NCBI GenBank assembly: GCA_963747535.1
Contig: CAVVFX010000014.1
Location: 1 to 64,000, forward strand
Direction of reading: 5' to 3'
DNA length: 64,000 bases
Source: CAVVFX01 sp963747535
GTDB taxonomy: Bacteria; Acidobacteriota; Terriglobia; Bryobacterales; Bryobacteraceae
The position numbers were made by a program, and so were the translations under genes. The notes beneath the pieces are model-generated. The model did no database searches. It had not been told where the DNA came from and saw only the letters and a list, made by a program, of their open reading frames with translations. Every line of letters starts with the position of its first letter. Position 1 is the stretch's first letter. Of this stretch, positions 18,185 to 28,391 are shown one piece after another.

Positions 18185-21100
18185 TTACATTAGCGCCATG
18201 GTAACGGCGTTCGAAATTCCGTTGCCGATGGTAAGAACTACCGGGACGGCATTGCCGGTTGGGACGCCCGCCGGAATCACTACGTTCACCTGGTACAGAC
18301 CAACTTCGCCCGGTGCAAGACCGGAGTAAGTGACCTGGGCAGGCACGCCGCCGATCGTTACAGTCGGCGTCGCGGTGGTAAGCGAGGTTCCGGTAGAGGG
18401 TGAGCCATCCGCCGGAGGATTCGAAACCGTGCCCATGCCGGACACGAACATCGAAACGGTTTGACCGGCGGTGGCCGGACCGGCATTAGCCCCTGGGATG
18501 GAGCCGGCCGGCGCCGCTATCTGCGAAGTGCCCCCAACCAGGATGGCGCCCTGGCCGGTTCCCTGCGAATTCACAGCAAATACGCCCGGGTCAGTATCAG
18601 CCACCAGTAGATCGACAGGCGCCGACTGGGTGGTATCGCGAACCACGATCAATTGATCGCGCTCGTCCGCGGTGATCCCGATCGGCATCACGGCGTTCAC
18701 CTGGCCGCTGCTGGCATAGAAGAGCGGCAGCGGGACACCACGGACGCTGAACTGCGCGCCCTGCAAGGTAGTGGGGAATGGCGTCGACGAGACCGAAATG
18801 GTGCCGTCCGCCAGACCCGATCCGAAGATGGACACCATGGTTCCCGGCGCAACCAGGCCAGGCCACAGGAAACTACCCGCGTTCAGTACAGCCGAGACAT
18901 ACGGCGGGGCATTCGCTAGCGCCGCGCCGGTATTGCCGTTCAGCGTGATGACTCCGGTAGCTTCCGCGGAGCCGACGAGTTGCACGCCCCGTGCGGTCAG
19001 GTCCGCCACGGAAGACGCGCTCGCCGGAGTCCACGTGCCGGACCAGACACCGTTTCCGATGTAGTTCAGCCGGAGATCGGCATTTGAAGAGCCGACCAGG
19101 ACGTCGACGCCAGTATTGGAACTGGTCAACGGGTTTCCATTGCAGTCCTGCACCAGGACCTTGAGCGGCACGGCTACCTGGGCCGGCGCCTGGAAATTCT
19201 GTTGAGGCGCCTCAAATTCCATCGCCAGGTCGGTAGGCTGGCAAGAGCGGACGGCCGTGCCACCGGACGCGGCTCCGGCGAGAGCCAGTTGGACGTCCAC
19301 AGTCTGCACGCTTCCATCGGAGAAAGCCAGACGAAGCGTGCCATGGCGCAGGCCGGTACCTAAACCGGTGAGCGCCGCGGACAAGGTGATCGCGTTGGTG
19401 CTGCCGGACGCTATGGAGCCACTCGTGGGACTGGCGACCAGCCAGTTCTGTCCATCATCGGTAAGCAGGATCGTCGAGTACGACAGAGAACTCGAACCGG
19501 AGTTGGTAATGTTCACCGTCTGCGTACTCGAGTTTCCGTTGGTACCGGTAAGAATCACGCCGCCAGGAGTGACCTGCGCCGGGGGATTGGCGCCCGCAGG
19601 CAGCACGGTAAACGTCACCGTGATCGACTGCGGGCCGTTGAAAACGCCGGACGAGGTGACCTGCACCGTGCCGTAATAAACACCGCCTGCCAGTCCTTGC
19701 GGATTCACGGATACGTTGATCGGCGATCCGGGTTGGGAGAGACCCGGCGCACTGCCGGAATTAGGCGCGACCGACAGCCACGAACCACCGGACAAAGTGG
19801 AGGTGGTGATGTTCCACGGCATGGATCCGGAGCCCGGATTCAGGACGTCAAAGGCCTGCGACGCTGGCGCCGAGCCGTTGGACGCAGCCACGAAGCTCAT
19901 CGCAGTCTGAGACAACAGGATAGATTGGATCGCGCTGCTGATGGCTATGTTCACCGGAATGGTGGTGACATTGCTATTGGAATCGGTGATCGTCAGGCTT
20001 CCGCGGCAAGTCTGCGAATTCAAGCCGGAGGGATTCACAATGATACCGACGATTCCCGGGGTAGATGCCGAGGCCGTGCCGGTTGGCGTGAGCACGGTAA
20101 GCCAGTTACCGCAATTCTGAGTCTGGCCCTGGACTGTGTAACTGACCGAGCCACCGCCGTTGTTGAGAACTGCTACATGCTCCAGGTCCGAACCCGCTCC
20201 CTGGTCGTAGTAAAGGTAGAGTGCCGACGGAGCGGACTGTAGGGGAACGGCCCCTTGCGCGGCCAACGTCAGAGTCACCGGAACTTGCAGACTGTTGGGG
20301 TTGGCTGAAGGCGCCAGGATGGTGATCGCGCCGTTATAGGTCTGGCCGGGGGCGAGACCCGCAGGATTGATTGTCACCGTAAGGCTTCCAGGAGTTGCTC
20401 CACCTCCGTTGACATTGAGCCAGCTGCCGCCTTGCGATATTGCGGATGCGGTGAAGTTGGTATTCCCGCCAGTCGAGATGACGGTGATGGTCTGCGGGGC
20501 CGGCGTCGAACCATCGCCCGGCACGAAGAACGACAGGGTCTGCGGAGAAGCGACAATCGACGGCGGAGCAGTGACATTCAGCGTCACCTGCACCGTCTGT
20601 GGAGTATTCGTCGCTCCGGTCGATGCGATCGAGAGTGAGCCGGTATAGTTGCCTGCCGTGAGGTTGGAGGGATTCACAGAGACGGAAACGGTCCCCGGAG
20701 TGGTGCCGCTGGCCGTCGCTGTCAGCCAGTTACCGGTCGAAGTAGCCGTTACGGTGTAGTTGGCCGTCACGCTATTGGTCGTCGAGACCGCAACGGTTTG
20801 AGGCGCGGGTGCAGTTCCACCTGCTGAGGCGCTGAAAGTCAGCGTCTGCGGCGAAACCGACAGAGTGGCAGCCGGCGGCGCGACGGTGAAGGTGACAGGC
20901 ACAGTTAGCGGGCTGTTCGTCGCTCCCGAAGCTGTGACCGTCACCGAGCCGGTATAGGTGCCCGCGGCGAGGTTGGCAATGTTCGCCGTAACGGCGATCG
21001 TACCGGGAGTGGTTGAACCGGAAGCAATGACCGATAACCAATTTCCGCCCGCCGCAGTGGTAGCCGCGACGGTGTAGCTGAGCGCGGTACTGCCGCTGGC

Positions 21101-24100
21101 CGACAAAGCTATGGTTTGAGACGCCGGGTTGCTTTGCCCAGTCACGCCAGTGAACGAGAGCGACGACGGATTGGCGGTGAGAGTGATGGGCGCGGTCACG
21201 GTAAACGTGACGGGAATGGAGAGCTGGCTTCCCAGACTTCCTGTCGGAGTAACCGTGATGGCTCCGTTGTAAGTCGCAGCGGTAAGAGATCCAGCGTTGG
21301 CAGTAACCGTAAAAGAGCCCGGTGTGCTGCCGGAGTTGGGCGTAACAGACAGCCAGGTTCCACTGTTATTGGCGACAGCCGCGACAGTATACGGGAAAAC
21401 CGTGACGCCATCCGTGGAGGTGATCTTTACCGTTTGCGTAGCCGCGGTGCTGCCGGCCGCGGTGCTAAAGGTCAGCGTGTTGGGAGTTGCCACCAGACCG
21501 GGCGAAGAGAGGACGGTGAGGGTGACCGGGATTACAATGTTGCTCCCGGTTCCGTAACCGGTAATCGTTATGCTGCCGGTGAAAGTTCCGACGGCCAGGC
21601 CGGTCGGAGCAACAGTGACGGTGACCGATCCCGGAATCGCCGAGGATGTGGGAGTGGCACTCAGCCAGTTCACGTTATTCGTAGTACTTCCGCTGGTAAT
21701 GCTCGGAGTGACGGTGAAACCCGTGATCGCGGCAGTGGAGGTGACGCTGAGGACTTGCGCGGAGGGGAACGTTCCGCCTAGGGCATAAGTGAATGACAGG
21801 GACGAGGGCGCCACCGAAACTGCCCCGACTCCATTGACAAAGAAGCCGACCGGGTTGGTGGTACCAACTCCAGCAGTCTGGACCGTGATGAAGTTCGTTC
21901 CCAGGGTAGTGAGCAGATACGCGGGAACGACCGCGGTGATTTGGGTTGAACTGAGATAGGTCGTGGACAGCGGCGTCCCGCCCCAGTACACAAATGACTG
22001 GCCATTCACATATCCGGACCCGGTCACTGTCAGGGTAAATTGGCCTGAACCCACCGGCACGGACGTCGGGTTGAGAGAGGTAATCGTACCGGCGAAACCA
22101 CCTCCGGAATTCGATCCGACCGAACCCGCGAACGGATAGCCGGCCGTCTGGGCCGGCGTGCTGCTGTCGGTCACCTGAAGAGTGTACATGTAAGTGCCGG
22201 TGGAGAAAGTCAGGCCGGAAATGGTGATGGTCGATGAGGTCGAATTGCCCAACACCAGACCAGGCGGAAGGAAGCCGGCCACAATGGACCAGGCATACGG
22301 GGCCTTGCCGCCAACAGCCGTGCAGGTCGTCATGTAATTAAAGCCAGGCGCGGGCGATCCCGCGGTAGGCGAGCAGGAGATCGTAATCCCGGTGGAGGCT
22401 ACTGTGCCGACGGTGAAGGTGATCGAGTTGGACGAGATCCCCGCCGAATTTACCGTTATGCTCGCGGTCAGGTTCGTGGTGAGAAGACTGGCAGGAATGA
22501 CAGCCGTCATCTGCCCGGCATTCAAGAATGTCGTCGCCAGGGCAGTCGAATTGAAATAGGCGACAGAAGAGGAGGTAAAGCCGGTACCATTGAGCGTAAT
22601 CGTGGTTGCCGGCGATCCGGGTGTGATCGAACTCGGTGTCACCGAACTCAGCGTGAACGCGCCTACTGAACCGCCTACGCCGGTTGTCCCGGCGAAGACC
22701 GCCGTACCGACATTGGCCGGGGAACTGCTGTCGGTCACCTGGACGGTATAAGAATACGGGCCGTTCAGGGTAGTGTAGCCGGTAATCGAGGCAGTCACTC
22801 CGCTCGGGCTGAAGGTCAGACCCGTGGGAAGAGAGCCGGCGCCGATGGTCCACGTGAAAGGTCCTGTTCCGCCATTCACGCTACAGGTCTGAGCGTAGTA
22901 GGAATTGGGCGTGGAGGGACCGATACCGGGACTACAGGTGACGGTAACCTGGTTCGCAACGCCGGTCCCGATAATGAAGGACAACGCGTTCGAAGACCCT
23001 ACGCCGGGGGTGGACACCGTTACCTGTGCAGCACTCGCGAAAGTGAGAAGTCCGGCGGGAACGGTGGCAGTTAATACGTTGCCGCTCTGGTAGAAGGTGA
23101 CCACCGGAAAGCCGTTGAAAATAACCTGGGAGTTGCTGCTAAATCCGATTCCGTTGACGGTCAGCGAAACCGCGCCCGAATTTACTGGAGCTGAACTCGG
23201 GGATAGCGAGGTAATGGTGATCCCTCCGGTGTTGCTGCTGGTGGTGGTGACCTGGCCGGCGATCTGAAGAGTAGCCGCAAGCGTGGGCGAACTGCTGTCA
23301 GTAACCTTAACTGTGTAGTTGTAGGGCCCTGATGAGGGCGGCGTGCCAGTGATCGTAATCGTGGACCCGGTGGCTGCGCTCAACGTGAGATAAGAGGGCA
23401 GGCCGGAAGGCGTCGGCCAGTAGTAAGGCTGGGTTCCGCCCGAGGCGCTACACGTGGTGGAGAAGTAGATTAGCTGGGTTTGCGGCCCGGTTCCCGGACT
23501 GCACGTCATAGTGAGACTACCGCTGCTGGTGCCACCGGAGCCGATGGTCAGGGTCAACGTGTTTGTATATGTGCCCGACGTATTGACCGATATGCTGGCC
23601 GTCTGCGCCGTGGTGAGAGAAGTCGAGGGAATGAGGGCGTACAACTGAGTGGAGCTCACATACGTCGTGGTCACCTGACTGCCATTGAAATAAACCGTTG
23701 AGCTTGAGGTGAACCCGTTGCCGAATACATTGAGGGTGGTCGTGTTCGAACCGGCCGGAATGGTCGAGGGCGACAGGGAAGTGATGTTGTATCCCGACGA
23801 TCCGCCCGAACCGACGGTTCCACTAATGGTCAGGCTGCCGGACAGGCGAGTGGCGCTGCTATCGATAACCTGAACTGAGTAAGAGTACGACTGGGAGACG
23901 GTCGGAGTTCCGCTGATCGTCACGGACGAGCCCCCGGTGTAGGCGCTCTGAACCAGGCCTGACGGCAAGCCTGAAACCGTCCAGGTGTAGGGCGAGACTC
24001 CGCCGGTGACGGAGCAGGTCTGGGAATAATATGTGTTGAGCGTGACCGGACCGGTGGTCGGACTGCAGGTGACGGTGAGGCTACCGGTACTGCCTCCGGT

Positions 24101-25828
24101 GACAACAAACTGGAGCGCGTTACTACCGCCGATCGACACATTGACGGTCTGCGATGCCGCCACGTAAGCGGCAGGGACCGTGACCTGCATCTGGCCTGAA
24201 TTCACCAGAGTGCCGCTCAGAGTATAGGCGCCAAAACTGACGAGGGCTCCGGAGTTGAATCCCGATCCGTACAAATTGAGGGTAAATGCCGCGGTACCGG
24301 CCGGTACGGAGGTGGGTGAAAGGGAACTCAACGATACGGCGCCCCCCGTCGAGCCACCCGAGACGGTGACGACTTGAGTGCCAGAAGTCCCGTTCAGGGA
24401 GTCGGTCACATACACCGGAAGGCTCCCGGAGACCACATACGAGCCGGGAATCGTAACATACATCTGGCTTGAATTTACGAACGTCGGGACAAAGGAGTAG
24501 TTGTTGAAGTGGATAATCGAATTAGTGGTGAAGTTCGCACCATAGACCGTAAGAAAAACCTGGGCTCCCGGAGTAACTGGGGAGGGCGAGGTCGCGATCG
24601 AAGTCAGCGCGATGATTCCCGACGAGCCCGAGCCACCCACAGTGACATACTGCGTATTTGAGTTTCCGTTCGACGGATCTCTCACCTGGACCGGCAAGCT
24701 CCCCGCGGTCACATACGAAGCTGGAATCGTTGCGGTAAGGTAAGTGGAAGAATTCTGGTAGTTCGCCGCAACGTAATTATTGTTGAAGTAGACATAAGTG
24801 CTGGGAGTAAAGTTCGTGCCGTAGAGGTAAAGAGTGATCTGGGTTCCCGGAGTCGGGTTAGCGGGTGAAGTCGAGATCGAGGTCAGCGTGATGATGCCAC
24901 TGCTGCCGCTGCCGCCGCTGCAGTTTCCTCCGATCGTAAACTGTGCCGTATTGCTGCTCCCGACGGACACGTTGATGATTCCCGCGGTGGTTAGAAAAGT
25001 AGAGGGGACCGTCGCCTGGAGCTGGCCGGAACTGATAAAAGTCGTGTTGAGTGTCTGTGAGCCGAAGGTGAGAAGGGCGCCTTGGGAAAACCCGGATCCG
25101 AAAACGGTGAGAGTAAATGTGCCGGAGTTCACTGCTGCACAGCTGGGCGAGAGGGAACTGATCGCCAGGCTTCCCGATCCGCCGCCCGATCCGCTGACCG
25201 TTACATAGAGAGTACCCGAGACTCCATTAGTGGGGTCGCGCAGGTAAACCGGCAAGGTCCCAGCGGTCACCAGGTAATACGGAATCGTTACATACAGCTG
25301 GCTGGAACTTTGGTAGACCGGCGAAATCTGGTTACCGCTAAAGAACACGGTGGTGCTCGCGGTAAAGTTCGAACCGTAGAGATAGAGGATGAATGTTTGC
25401 CCGGCCGTAATGCCGGTGTTCGGTGACAGAGAGGAGAGCGTTATGGAGCCGCTGCTGCTCACGCCGGACCCAACCGTCGTTGTAAAGGACGGAGAAGAAG
25501 CGGTGTGACTCGCGCTGTCCGTTACCGTGATGGTGAACGTGTAGGTACCGGCGACAGTCGGAGCGTTGGTGACGTTGAACTCCTCGGTGTTGCTAAATAC
25601 GTTGGTCTGCATTCCGGAAGGAATCGAGCCGGACGAAATCGACCAAGTATAAGGCGTCGTTCCGCCGGTCGCGCTACAGGTTAGGGTAAAGCTTACATTG
25701 ATAGTCAGGGAGCTTGGCAACGTACCGCAAGTCACCGTCAGCGATTGCGCCTGGGCAGGCGCCGCCATGAGGCCGATCAACGCGGCTGCCACAAGGAGCA
25801 CGATTGAAAACTTCCGGAGAGATGTCAT
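18185..25828 (-). CDS. Giant secreted IPT/Ig/BACON modular protein
   Basis: 2547 residues with a signal peptide (MTSLRKFSIVLLVAAALIGL to AQAQ). By eye the order is: one Ig-like putative-Ig (He_PIG) module (29-125); five IPT/TIG modules (to about 580); alternating PIG and IPT modules (four pairs, to about 1330; nine IPT and five PIG in all); eight BACON-like modules (1330-2177), each with a NWLS/SWLN core and a YTGS/YNGA turn; an Ig-like module (2177-2290); and a C-terminal TIGR03437-type domain beginning YVSAVLNAGSF. Modules are joined by Gly/Ser linkers. It is probably a surface or matrix protein that binds glycans or protects the cell. RBS-like AAGAGGAA precedes the start at 25828. Confidence 0.85.
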   Translation of the reverse strand: MTSLRKFSIVLLVAAALIGLMAAPAQAQSLTVTCGTLPSSLTINVSFTLTCSATGGTTPYTWSISSGSIPSGMQTNVFSNTEEFNVTNAPTVAGTYTFTITVTDSASHTASSPSFTTTVGSGVSSSGSITLSSLSPNTGITAGQTFILYLYGSNFTASTTVFFSGNQISPVYQSSSQLYVTIPYYLVTAGTLPVYLRDPTNGVSGTLYVTVSGSGGGSGSLAISSLSPSCAAVNSGTFTLTVFGSGFSQGALLTFGSQTLNTTFISSGQLQATVPSTFLTTAGIINVSVGSSNTAQFTIGGNCSGGSGSSGIITLTSISTSPANPTPGTQITLYLYGTNFTPSTYVYFNNNYVAANYQNSSTYLTATIPASYVTAGSLPVQVRDPSNGNSNTQYVTVGGSGSSGIIALTSIATSPSPVTPGAQVFLTVYGANFTTNSIIHFNNYSFVPTFVNSSQMYVTIPGSYVVSGSLPVYVTDSLNGTSGTQVVTVSGGSTGGAVSLSSLSPTSVPAGTAAFTLNLYGSGFNSGALVSFGAYTLSGTLVNSGQMQVTVPAAYVAASQTVNVSIGGSNALQFVVTGGSTGSLTVTCSPTTGPVTLNTYYSQTCSVTGGVSPYTWTVSGLPSGLVQSAYTGGSSVTISGTPTVSQSYSYSVQVIDSSATRLSGSLTISGTVGSGGSSGYNITSLSPSTIPAGSNTTTLNVFGNGFTSSSTVYFNGSQVTTTYVSSTQLYALIPSTSLTTAQTASISVNTSGTYTNTLTLTIGSGGTSSGSLTMTCSPGTGPQTQLIYFSTTCSASGGTQPYYWPTPSGLPSYLTLSAATGSTITITGTPPSSGPYNYTVKVTDSSSPTLAATLQIAGQVTTTSSNTGGITITSLSPSSAPVNSGAVSLTVNGIGFSSNSQVIFNGFPVVTFYQSGNVLTATVPAGLLTFASAAQVTVSTPGVGSSNALSFIIGTGVANQVTVTCSPGIGPSTPNSYYAQTCSVNGGTGPFTWTIGAGSLPTGLTFSPSGVTASITGYTTLNGPYSYTVQVTDSSSPANVGTAVFAGTTGVGGSVGAFTLSSVTPSSITPGSPATTITLNGTGFTSSSVAYFNSTALATTFLNAGQMTAVIPASLLTTNLTASITVNSAGISSNSITFTVGTVASTGITISCSPTAGSPAPGFNYMTTCTAVGGKAPYAWSIVAGFLPPGLVLGNSTSSTITISGLTFSTGTYMYTLQVTDSSTPAQTAGYPFAGSVGSNSGGGFAGTITSLNPTSVPVGSGQFTLTVTGSGYVNGQSFVYWGGTPLSTTYLSSTQITAVVPAYLLTTLGTNFITVQTAGVGTTNPVGFFVNGVGAVSVAPSSLSFTYALGGTFPSAQVLSVTSTAAITGFTVTPSITSGSTTNNVNWLSATPTSSAIPGSVTVTVAPTGLAVGTFTGSITITGYGTGSNIVIPVTLTVLSSPGLVATPNTLTFSTAAGSTAATQTVKITSTDGVTVFPYTVAAVANNSGTWLSVTPNSGSTPGSFTVTANAGSLTAATYNGAITVTPTGSLGSQLSIPVTFTVTAPITLTANPSSLSFTGVTGQSNPASQTIALSASGSTALSYTVAATTAAGGNWLSVIASGSTTPGTIAVTANIANLAAGTYTGSVTVTASGATNSPLTVPVTFTVAPPAATLSVSPQTLTFSASAGGTAPAPQTVAVSTTNSVTANYTVTATSTGNWLTATASGTTPGTVSVSVNPSNLTAGNYTGSLSIASTGATNTPQTVQVTLNVTAPPSIVASPQTLSFFVPGDGSTPAPQTITVISTGGNTNFTASAISQGGSWLNVNGGGATPGSLTVTINPAGLAPGQTYNGAITILAPSANPNSLQVPVTLTLAAQGAVPLQSAPSALYLYYDQGAGSDLEHVAVLNNGGGSVSYTVQGQTQNCGNWLTVLTPTGTASASTPGIVGIIVNPSGLNSQTCRGSLTITDSNSNVTTIPVNIAISSAIQSILLSQTAMSFVAASNGSAPASQAFDVLNPGSGSMPWNITTSTLSGGSWLSVAPNSGSAPGLSQPGSPINVSVNPQGLAGGVYYGTVQVTSSGVFNGPQSITVTFTVLPAGANPPAQVTPGGVILTGTNGNSSTQTVNITNSGSSSLSYSTILLTDDGQNWLVASPTSGSIASGSTNAITLSAALTGLGTGLRHGTLRLAFSDGSVQTVDVQLALAGAASGGTAVRSCQPTDLAMEFEAPQQNFQAPAQVAVPLKVLVQDCNGNPLTSSNTGVDVLVGSSNADLRLNYIGNGVWSGTWTPASASSVADLTARGVQLVGSAEATGVITLNGNTGAALANAPPYVSAVLNAGSFLWPGLVAPGTMVSIFGSGLADGTISVSSTPFPTTLQGAQFSVRGVPLPLFYASSGQVNAVMPIGITADERDQLIVVRDTTQSAPVDLLVADTDPGVFAVNSQGTGQGAILVGGTSQIAAPAGSIPGANAGPATAGQTVSMFVSGMGTVSNPPADGSPSTGTSLTTATPTVTIGGVPAQVTYSGLAPGEVGLYQVNVVIPAGVPTGNAVPVVLTIGNGISNAVTMALM

Positions 25829-25898
25829 TTTAGAAATTCCTCTTGAGATGCGATTTCCGCAGAAAATGGCGCGGCGGTTGCAGACGAACAAACTCCAA

Positions 25899-25925
25899 GT
25901 TATACACTCTAACACTGCTGTTCAA
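25899..25925 (-). promoter_or_regulatory. Possible sigma70-type promoter for the giant protein
   Basis: On the minus strand TTGAAC (25920-25925) is followed after 15 bases by TATAAC (25899-25904), about 70 bases before the start codon of the 2547-residue protein. The spacer is short of the ideal 17, so this is only a candidate. Confidence 0.3.
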
Positions 25926-26062
25926 GACACGAGTTCGCAGACACTGAATGAGGGTTCAGGCGGACGCGTGACTCCAGTGTAAACCCGAATGGTGCGCACT
26001 GGGTAAGAGAATTCACAGAAAAATTTTATAGCGGCGATTTTTGTATGTACTCTCCAACCCCT

Positions 26063-27178
26063 TTATTCGCGCGCCTGGAAGCGACCTAGCCGGTCGATGG
26101 TGAAGCGGCGCGTTCGCCAGGTGATTTCATGCCCGAAGAAACCGGCCGCCCACATCGCCATGCTTAACAGGTCCTGAACCGGTAACCATATATAAGAGGT
26201 ACTTGCCTGAATCGCAGAGCTCGCGCGCCACGCAGCTATGTATCGCAGAACGATGACGCCCAGCGACAGCGGCCACCATCCCGGACTCCAAAGTGCCAGC
26301 AGCAGAGCGAGCGGCAGCGAATAGGTAAAAAGCTCTCCGGCATAGCCTGCAGGCCGGGACCTGCGAGTGCTGCGGTTCCAGCGCAATCGGTGGGACAGGT
26401 TGGGGCCGAGAGATTGCGATCCGATCCGATGCTCGATCGCAAAGGATGACAGCACCACCCGGTGTCCGCATTGCGCCATGCGCTTACCCATCACGAAATC
26501 CTCCGCCAGATACCCCTGCAACTCGGCCAGGCCGCCGATTTCCTCAAGGTGCGTCCGGCGGGTAACTACCACGGGTCCCAGCGCGAAGTCCATTCCGCGG
26601 AGCATGCGCGCCACCAGAACCCCGGCGATGAACTCAGTGTTGAGTCCAAGGGCTTCCAGGCGGGACCAGAAACTCCGACCCGCCACCGCACGGTAGGGGC
26701 AGGTCACGAGCGCGACATTCGGTCCGCTCATTTCCGCGGCGACGGTTCGGAGGAATTCAGACGTTACGCGGACGTCGCTGTCGGCCATGACGATCAGATC
26801 GTGACTCGACTTCGCCAGCATACATCGCAGGCTATAAACCTTGGCGTTGGGAATTGGAGATGTTCCCGCGATCAGCAGTCGAGCGGTAATTTTCGGAAAT
26901 TCCGCGATCAGCCGCCGCACGACCGGTACGGCCCGATCGTCCTCCGACTCGACAGCGAACAGGATCTCGAAGTCCGGATAATCCTGTTCGAAGAAGGTGC
27001 GGAGATTTTCGTCCAGGCCTTCATCGTGCCCGTGCAGCGGTTTGAGAACGCTCAACACCGGCATCCGATCAGACGGTAACAAGGATGGCCGGACGGAGCG
27101 GTAGCGTTCCGCAGCCACGATGGCGAGCAGCATGAACACCGCCGATCCGGCCACCAGAATGAGTAGAACAAAAGTCAT
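26063..27178 (-). CDS. hpnI: Ceramide-glucosyltransferase/HpnI-like glycosyltransferase
   Basis: A 371-residue membrane glycosyltransferase of the GT21/HpnI type. An N-terminal helix (about 3-22) is followed by the catalytic domain with SVLKPLHGHDEGLDENL, MADSDVRV (the D-x-D region), YLAEDFVMGKRM, and HRLRWNRSTR, the (Q/R)xxRW motif. Two or three helices close the protein (about 280-345). In bacteria this group includes HpnI, which adds a sugar to bacteriohopanetetrol, and lipid glucosyltransferases. No other hopanoid gene is nearby, so the acceptor lipid is not settled and the symbol is tentative. Confidence 0.75.
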   Translation of the reverse strand: MTFVLLILVAGSAVFMLLAIVAAERYRSVRPSLLPSDRMPVLSVLKPLHGHDEGLDENLRTFFEQDYPDFEILFAVESEDDRAVPVVRRLIAEFPKITARLLIAGTSPIPNAKVYSLRCMLAKSSHDLIVMADSDVRVTSEFLRTVAAEMSGPNVALVTCPYRAVAGRSFWSRLEALGLNTEFIAGVLVARMLRGMDFALGPVVVTRRTHLEEIGGLAELQGYLAEDFVMGKRMAQCGHRVVLSSFAIEHRIGSQSLGPNLSHRLRWNRSTRRSRPAGYAGELFTYSLPLALLLALWSPGWWPLSLGVIVLRYIAAWRASSAIQASTSYIWLPVQDLLSMAMWAAGFFGHEITWRTRRFTIDRLGRFQARE

Positions 27179-27193
27179 GGTTGCATGTTATTG

Positions 27194-27229
27194 ATCATGT
27201 CGGGGATCATATCGGGGATCCTATCGGAG
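27194..27229. repeat. Three 12-bp tandem repeats
   Basis: ATCATGTCGGGG, ATCATATCGGGG and ATCCTATCGGAG follow each other without gaps in the divergent region between the glycosyltransferase and RNase T2 genes. They could be regulator sites or simple slippage. Confidence 0.6.
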
Positions 27230-27307
27230 ACGCGCGGCGAAACCCGCGCTTCGGCGTGGCAGCCGTTCCGCCAAGCGCACAACAGCCTGAGTTATATTAG
27301 AACACCT

Positions 27308-27958
27308 ATGCGACGATTCCTCTCCGGCACACTCTGTTTTTTGCTGGTGTCCGGCGCCATTGCCCAATCGCGCCGCAGCGGCGACCCCGTACAGCCGGGC
27401 GACTTCGATTACTACATCTTATCGCTCGCCTGGGCTCCCGATTTCTGCGCCCGTCCGAATGTGCAGAAGGACCCTCGGGAGTGCGGTCCGGGACGCCGTC
27501 TGGGTTTCGTGGTCCACGGTCTATGGCCGCAACTCGAAGACGGCGGACATCCGTCCCAGTGCGCTCCCGCGCGCCCGGTGGCGCATGAGATTGTCGAGCG
27601 CACGCTGCCGCTGATTCCCGGAGAGGGGCTCATCCAGCACGAATGGCGCGATCACGGCACCTGCAGCGGCTTAAGTTCAGCAGTTTACTTCGACACGGTA
27701 CGCCGGGCGTATGAAACGATCGTCATCCCGTCCGACTTGAGACAGCTGGCCTCTCCTGTTGAATTGAGCCCGCGGGAGATCGAAGCCAAGTTTGCAGCTG
27801 CTAATCCGCGATTCAAAAACGCGCTTCGAGTGGTGTGCGGAGGCGGAGAATTATCGGAAGTTCGGGTTTGTATGGGTAAGGACCTATCAGCACGGCCATG
27901 CAGCGCGCACGATCGTGAGTGTCCGGCGACGCAGGTCAGAATGCTGCCGGTGCGGTAA
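27308..27958 (+). CDS. Secreted RNase T2 family ribonuclease
   Basis: A 216-residue protein with a signal peptide (MRRFLSGTLCFLLVSGAIA). Both active-site segments are intact: CAS-1 GFVVHGLWPQ and CAS-2 QHEWRDHGTC, each with its catalytic His. The six or so Cys residues fit disulfides outside the cytoplasm. The family cuts single-stranded RNA through a cyclic phosphate; in the periplasm or outside it may scavenge nucleotides. The start at 27308 is chosen because the signal peptide begins there; the frame extends upstream across a tandem repeat that is unlikely to be coding. Confidence 0.9.
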   Translation: MRRFLSGTLCFLLVSGAIAQSRRSGDPVQPGDFDYYILSLAWAPDFCARPNVQKDPRECGPGRRLGFVVHGLWPQLEDGGHPSQCAPARPVAHEIVERTLPLIPGEGLIQHEWRDHGTCSGLSSAVYFDTVRRAYETIVIPSDLRQLASPVELSPREIEAKFAAANPRFKNALRVVCGGGELSEVRVCMGKDLSARPCSAHDRECPATQVRMLPVR

Positions 27959-27974
27959 CCCGAGCGAACTCAAA

Positions 27975-28283
27975 TCAAGCCCGAGCGGCGCCATTGCGGG
28001 CGGCCGCTTCCCGCAGTGCCCGCTCATCGAGCAACAGGCGACGCAGTGTCCGCAAGTCATTCAGAATCCGCCGGCTGGCGCCCATATGCGATTCCAGCTT
28101 GGTAAGGTTATAGAGCACTAACTGCAGAGCTTCGCGCCGGCGGTCAGCCCGATCCGCCATCGCCATTGCAATGTCGCCCTCGACATCCCGTTTTGCCTCC
28201 TCAATCGCTTGTGCGAGGAGCGCAACGTACTGGTGGGAACTTTCGATACTGTCGAAAGGAGTTTCGGCTTGATTCTGACTCAC
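27975..28283 (-). CDS. Small helical protein of unknown function
   Basis: A 102-residue, strongly charged, all-helical protein (IESSHQYVALLAQAIEEAKR, then REALQLVLYNLTKLESHM, ILNDLRTLRRLLLDERALRE). No signal peptide or membrane helix is seen. It starts with GTG, supported by GGAAAGGAT upstream. I do not recognise the family. It converges on the RNase T2 gene, with 16 bp between stops. Codon use resembles its neighbours, so I consider it a real gene. Confidence 0.6.
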   Translation of the reverse strand: MSQNQAETPFDSIESSHQYVALLAQAIEEAKRDVEGDIAMAMADRADRRREALQLVLYNLTKLESHMGASRRILNDLRTLRRLLLDERALREAAARNGAARA

Positions 28284-28391
28284 GATATCCTTTCCGACCC
28301 CTACTTCTAAGATGGTAGCGCTGATCGGTCCATTCTGAGACGTTTTTTTAACCCACTAGTAATATTACGATCCTGACCGCGCAAGGGCAAG

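Noticed and set aside
18185..25828. Regular repeats that could suggest a CRISPR array or tandem satellite
   Set aside because: The period is about 270-330 bases, the repeats are degenerate at DNA level and correspond to protein modules in one open frame.
26063..27178. Hopanoid gene cluster around the HpnI-like gene
   Set aside because: No squalene-hopene cyclase or other hpn gene is found nearby; only the glycosyltransferase fits.
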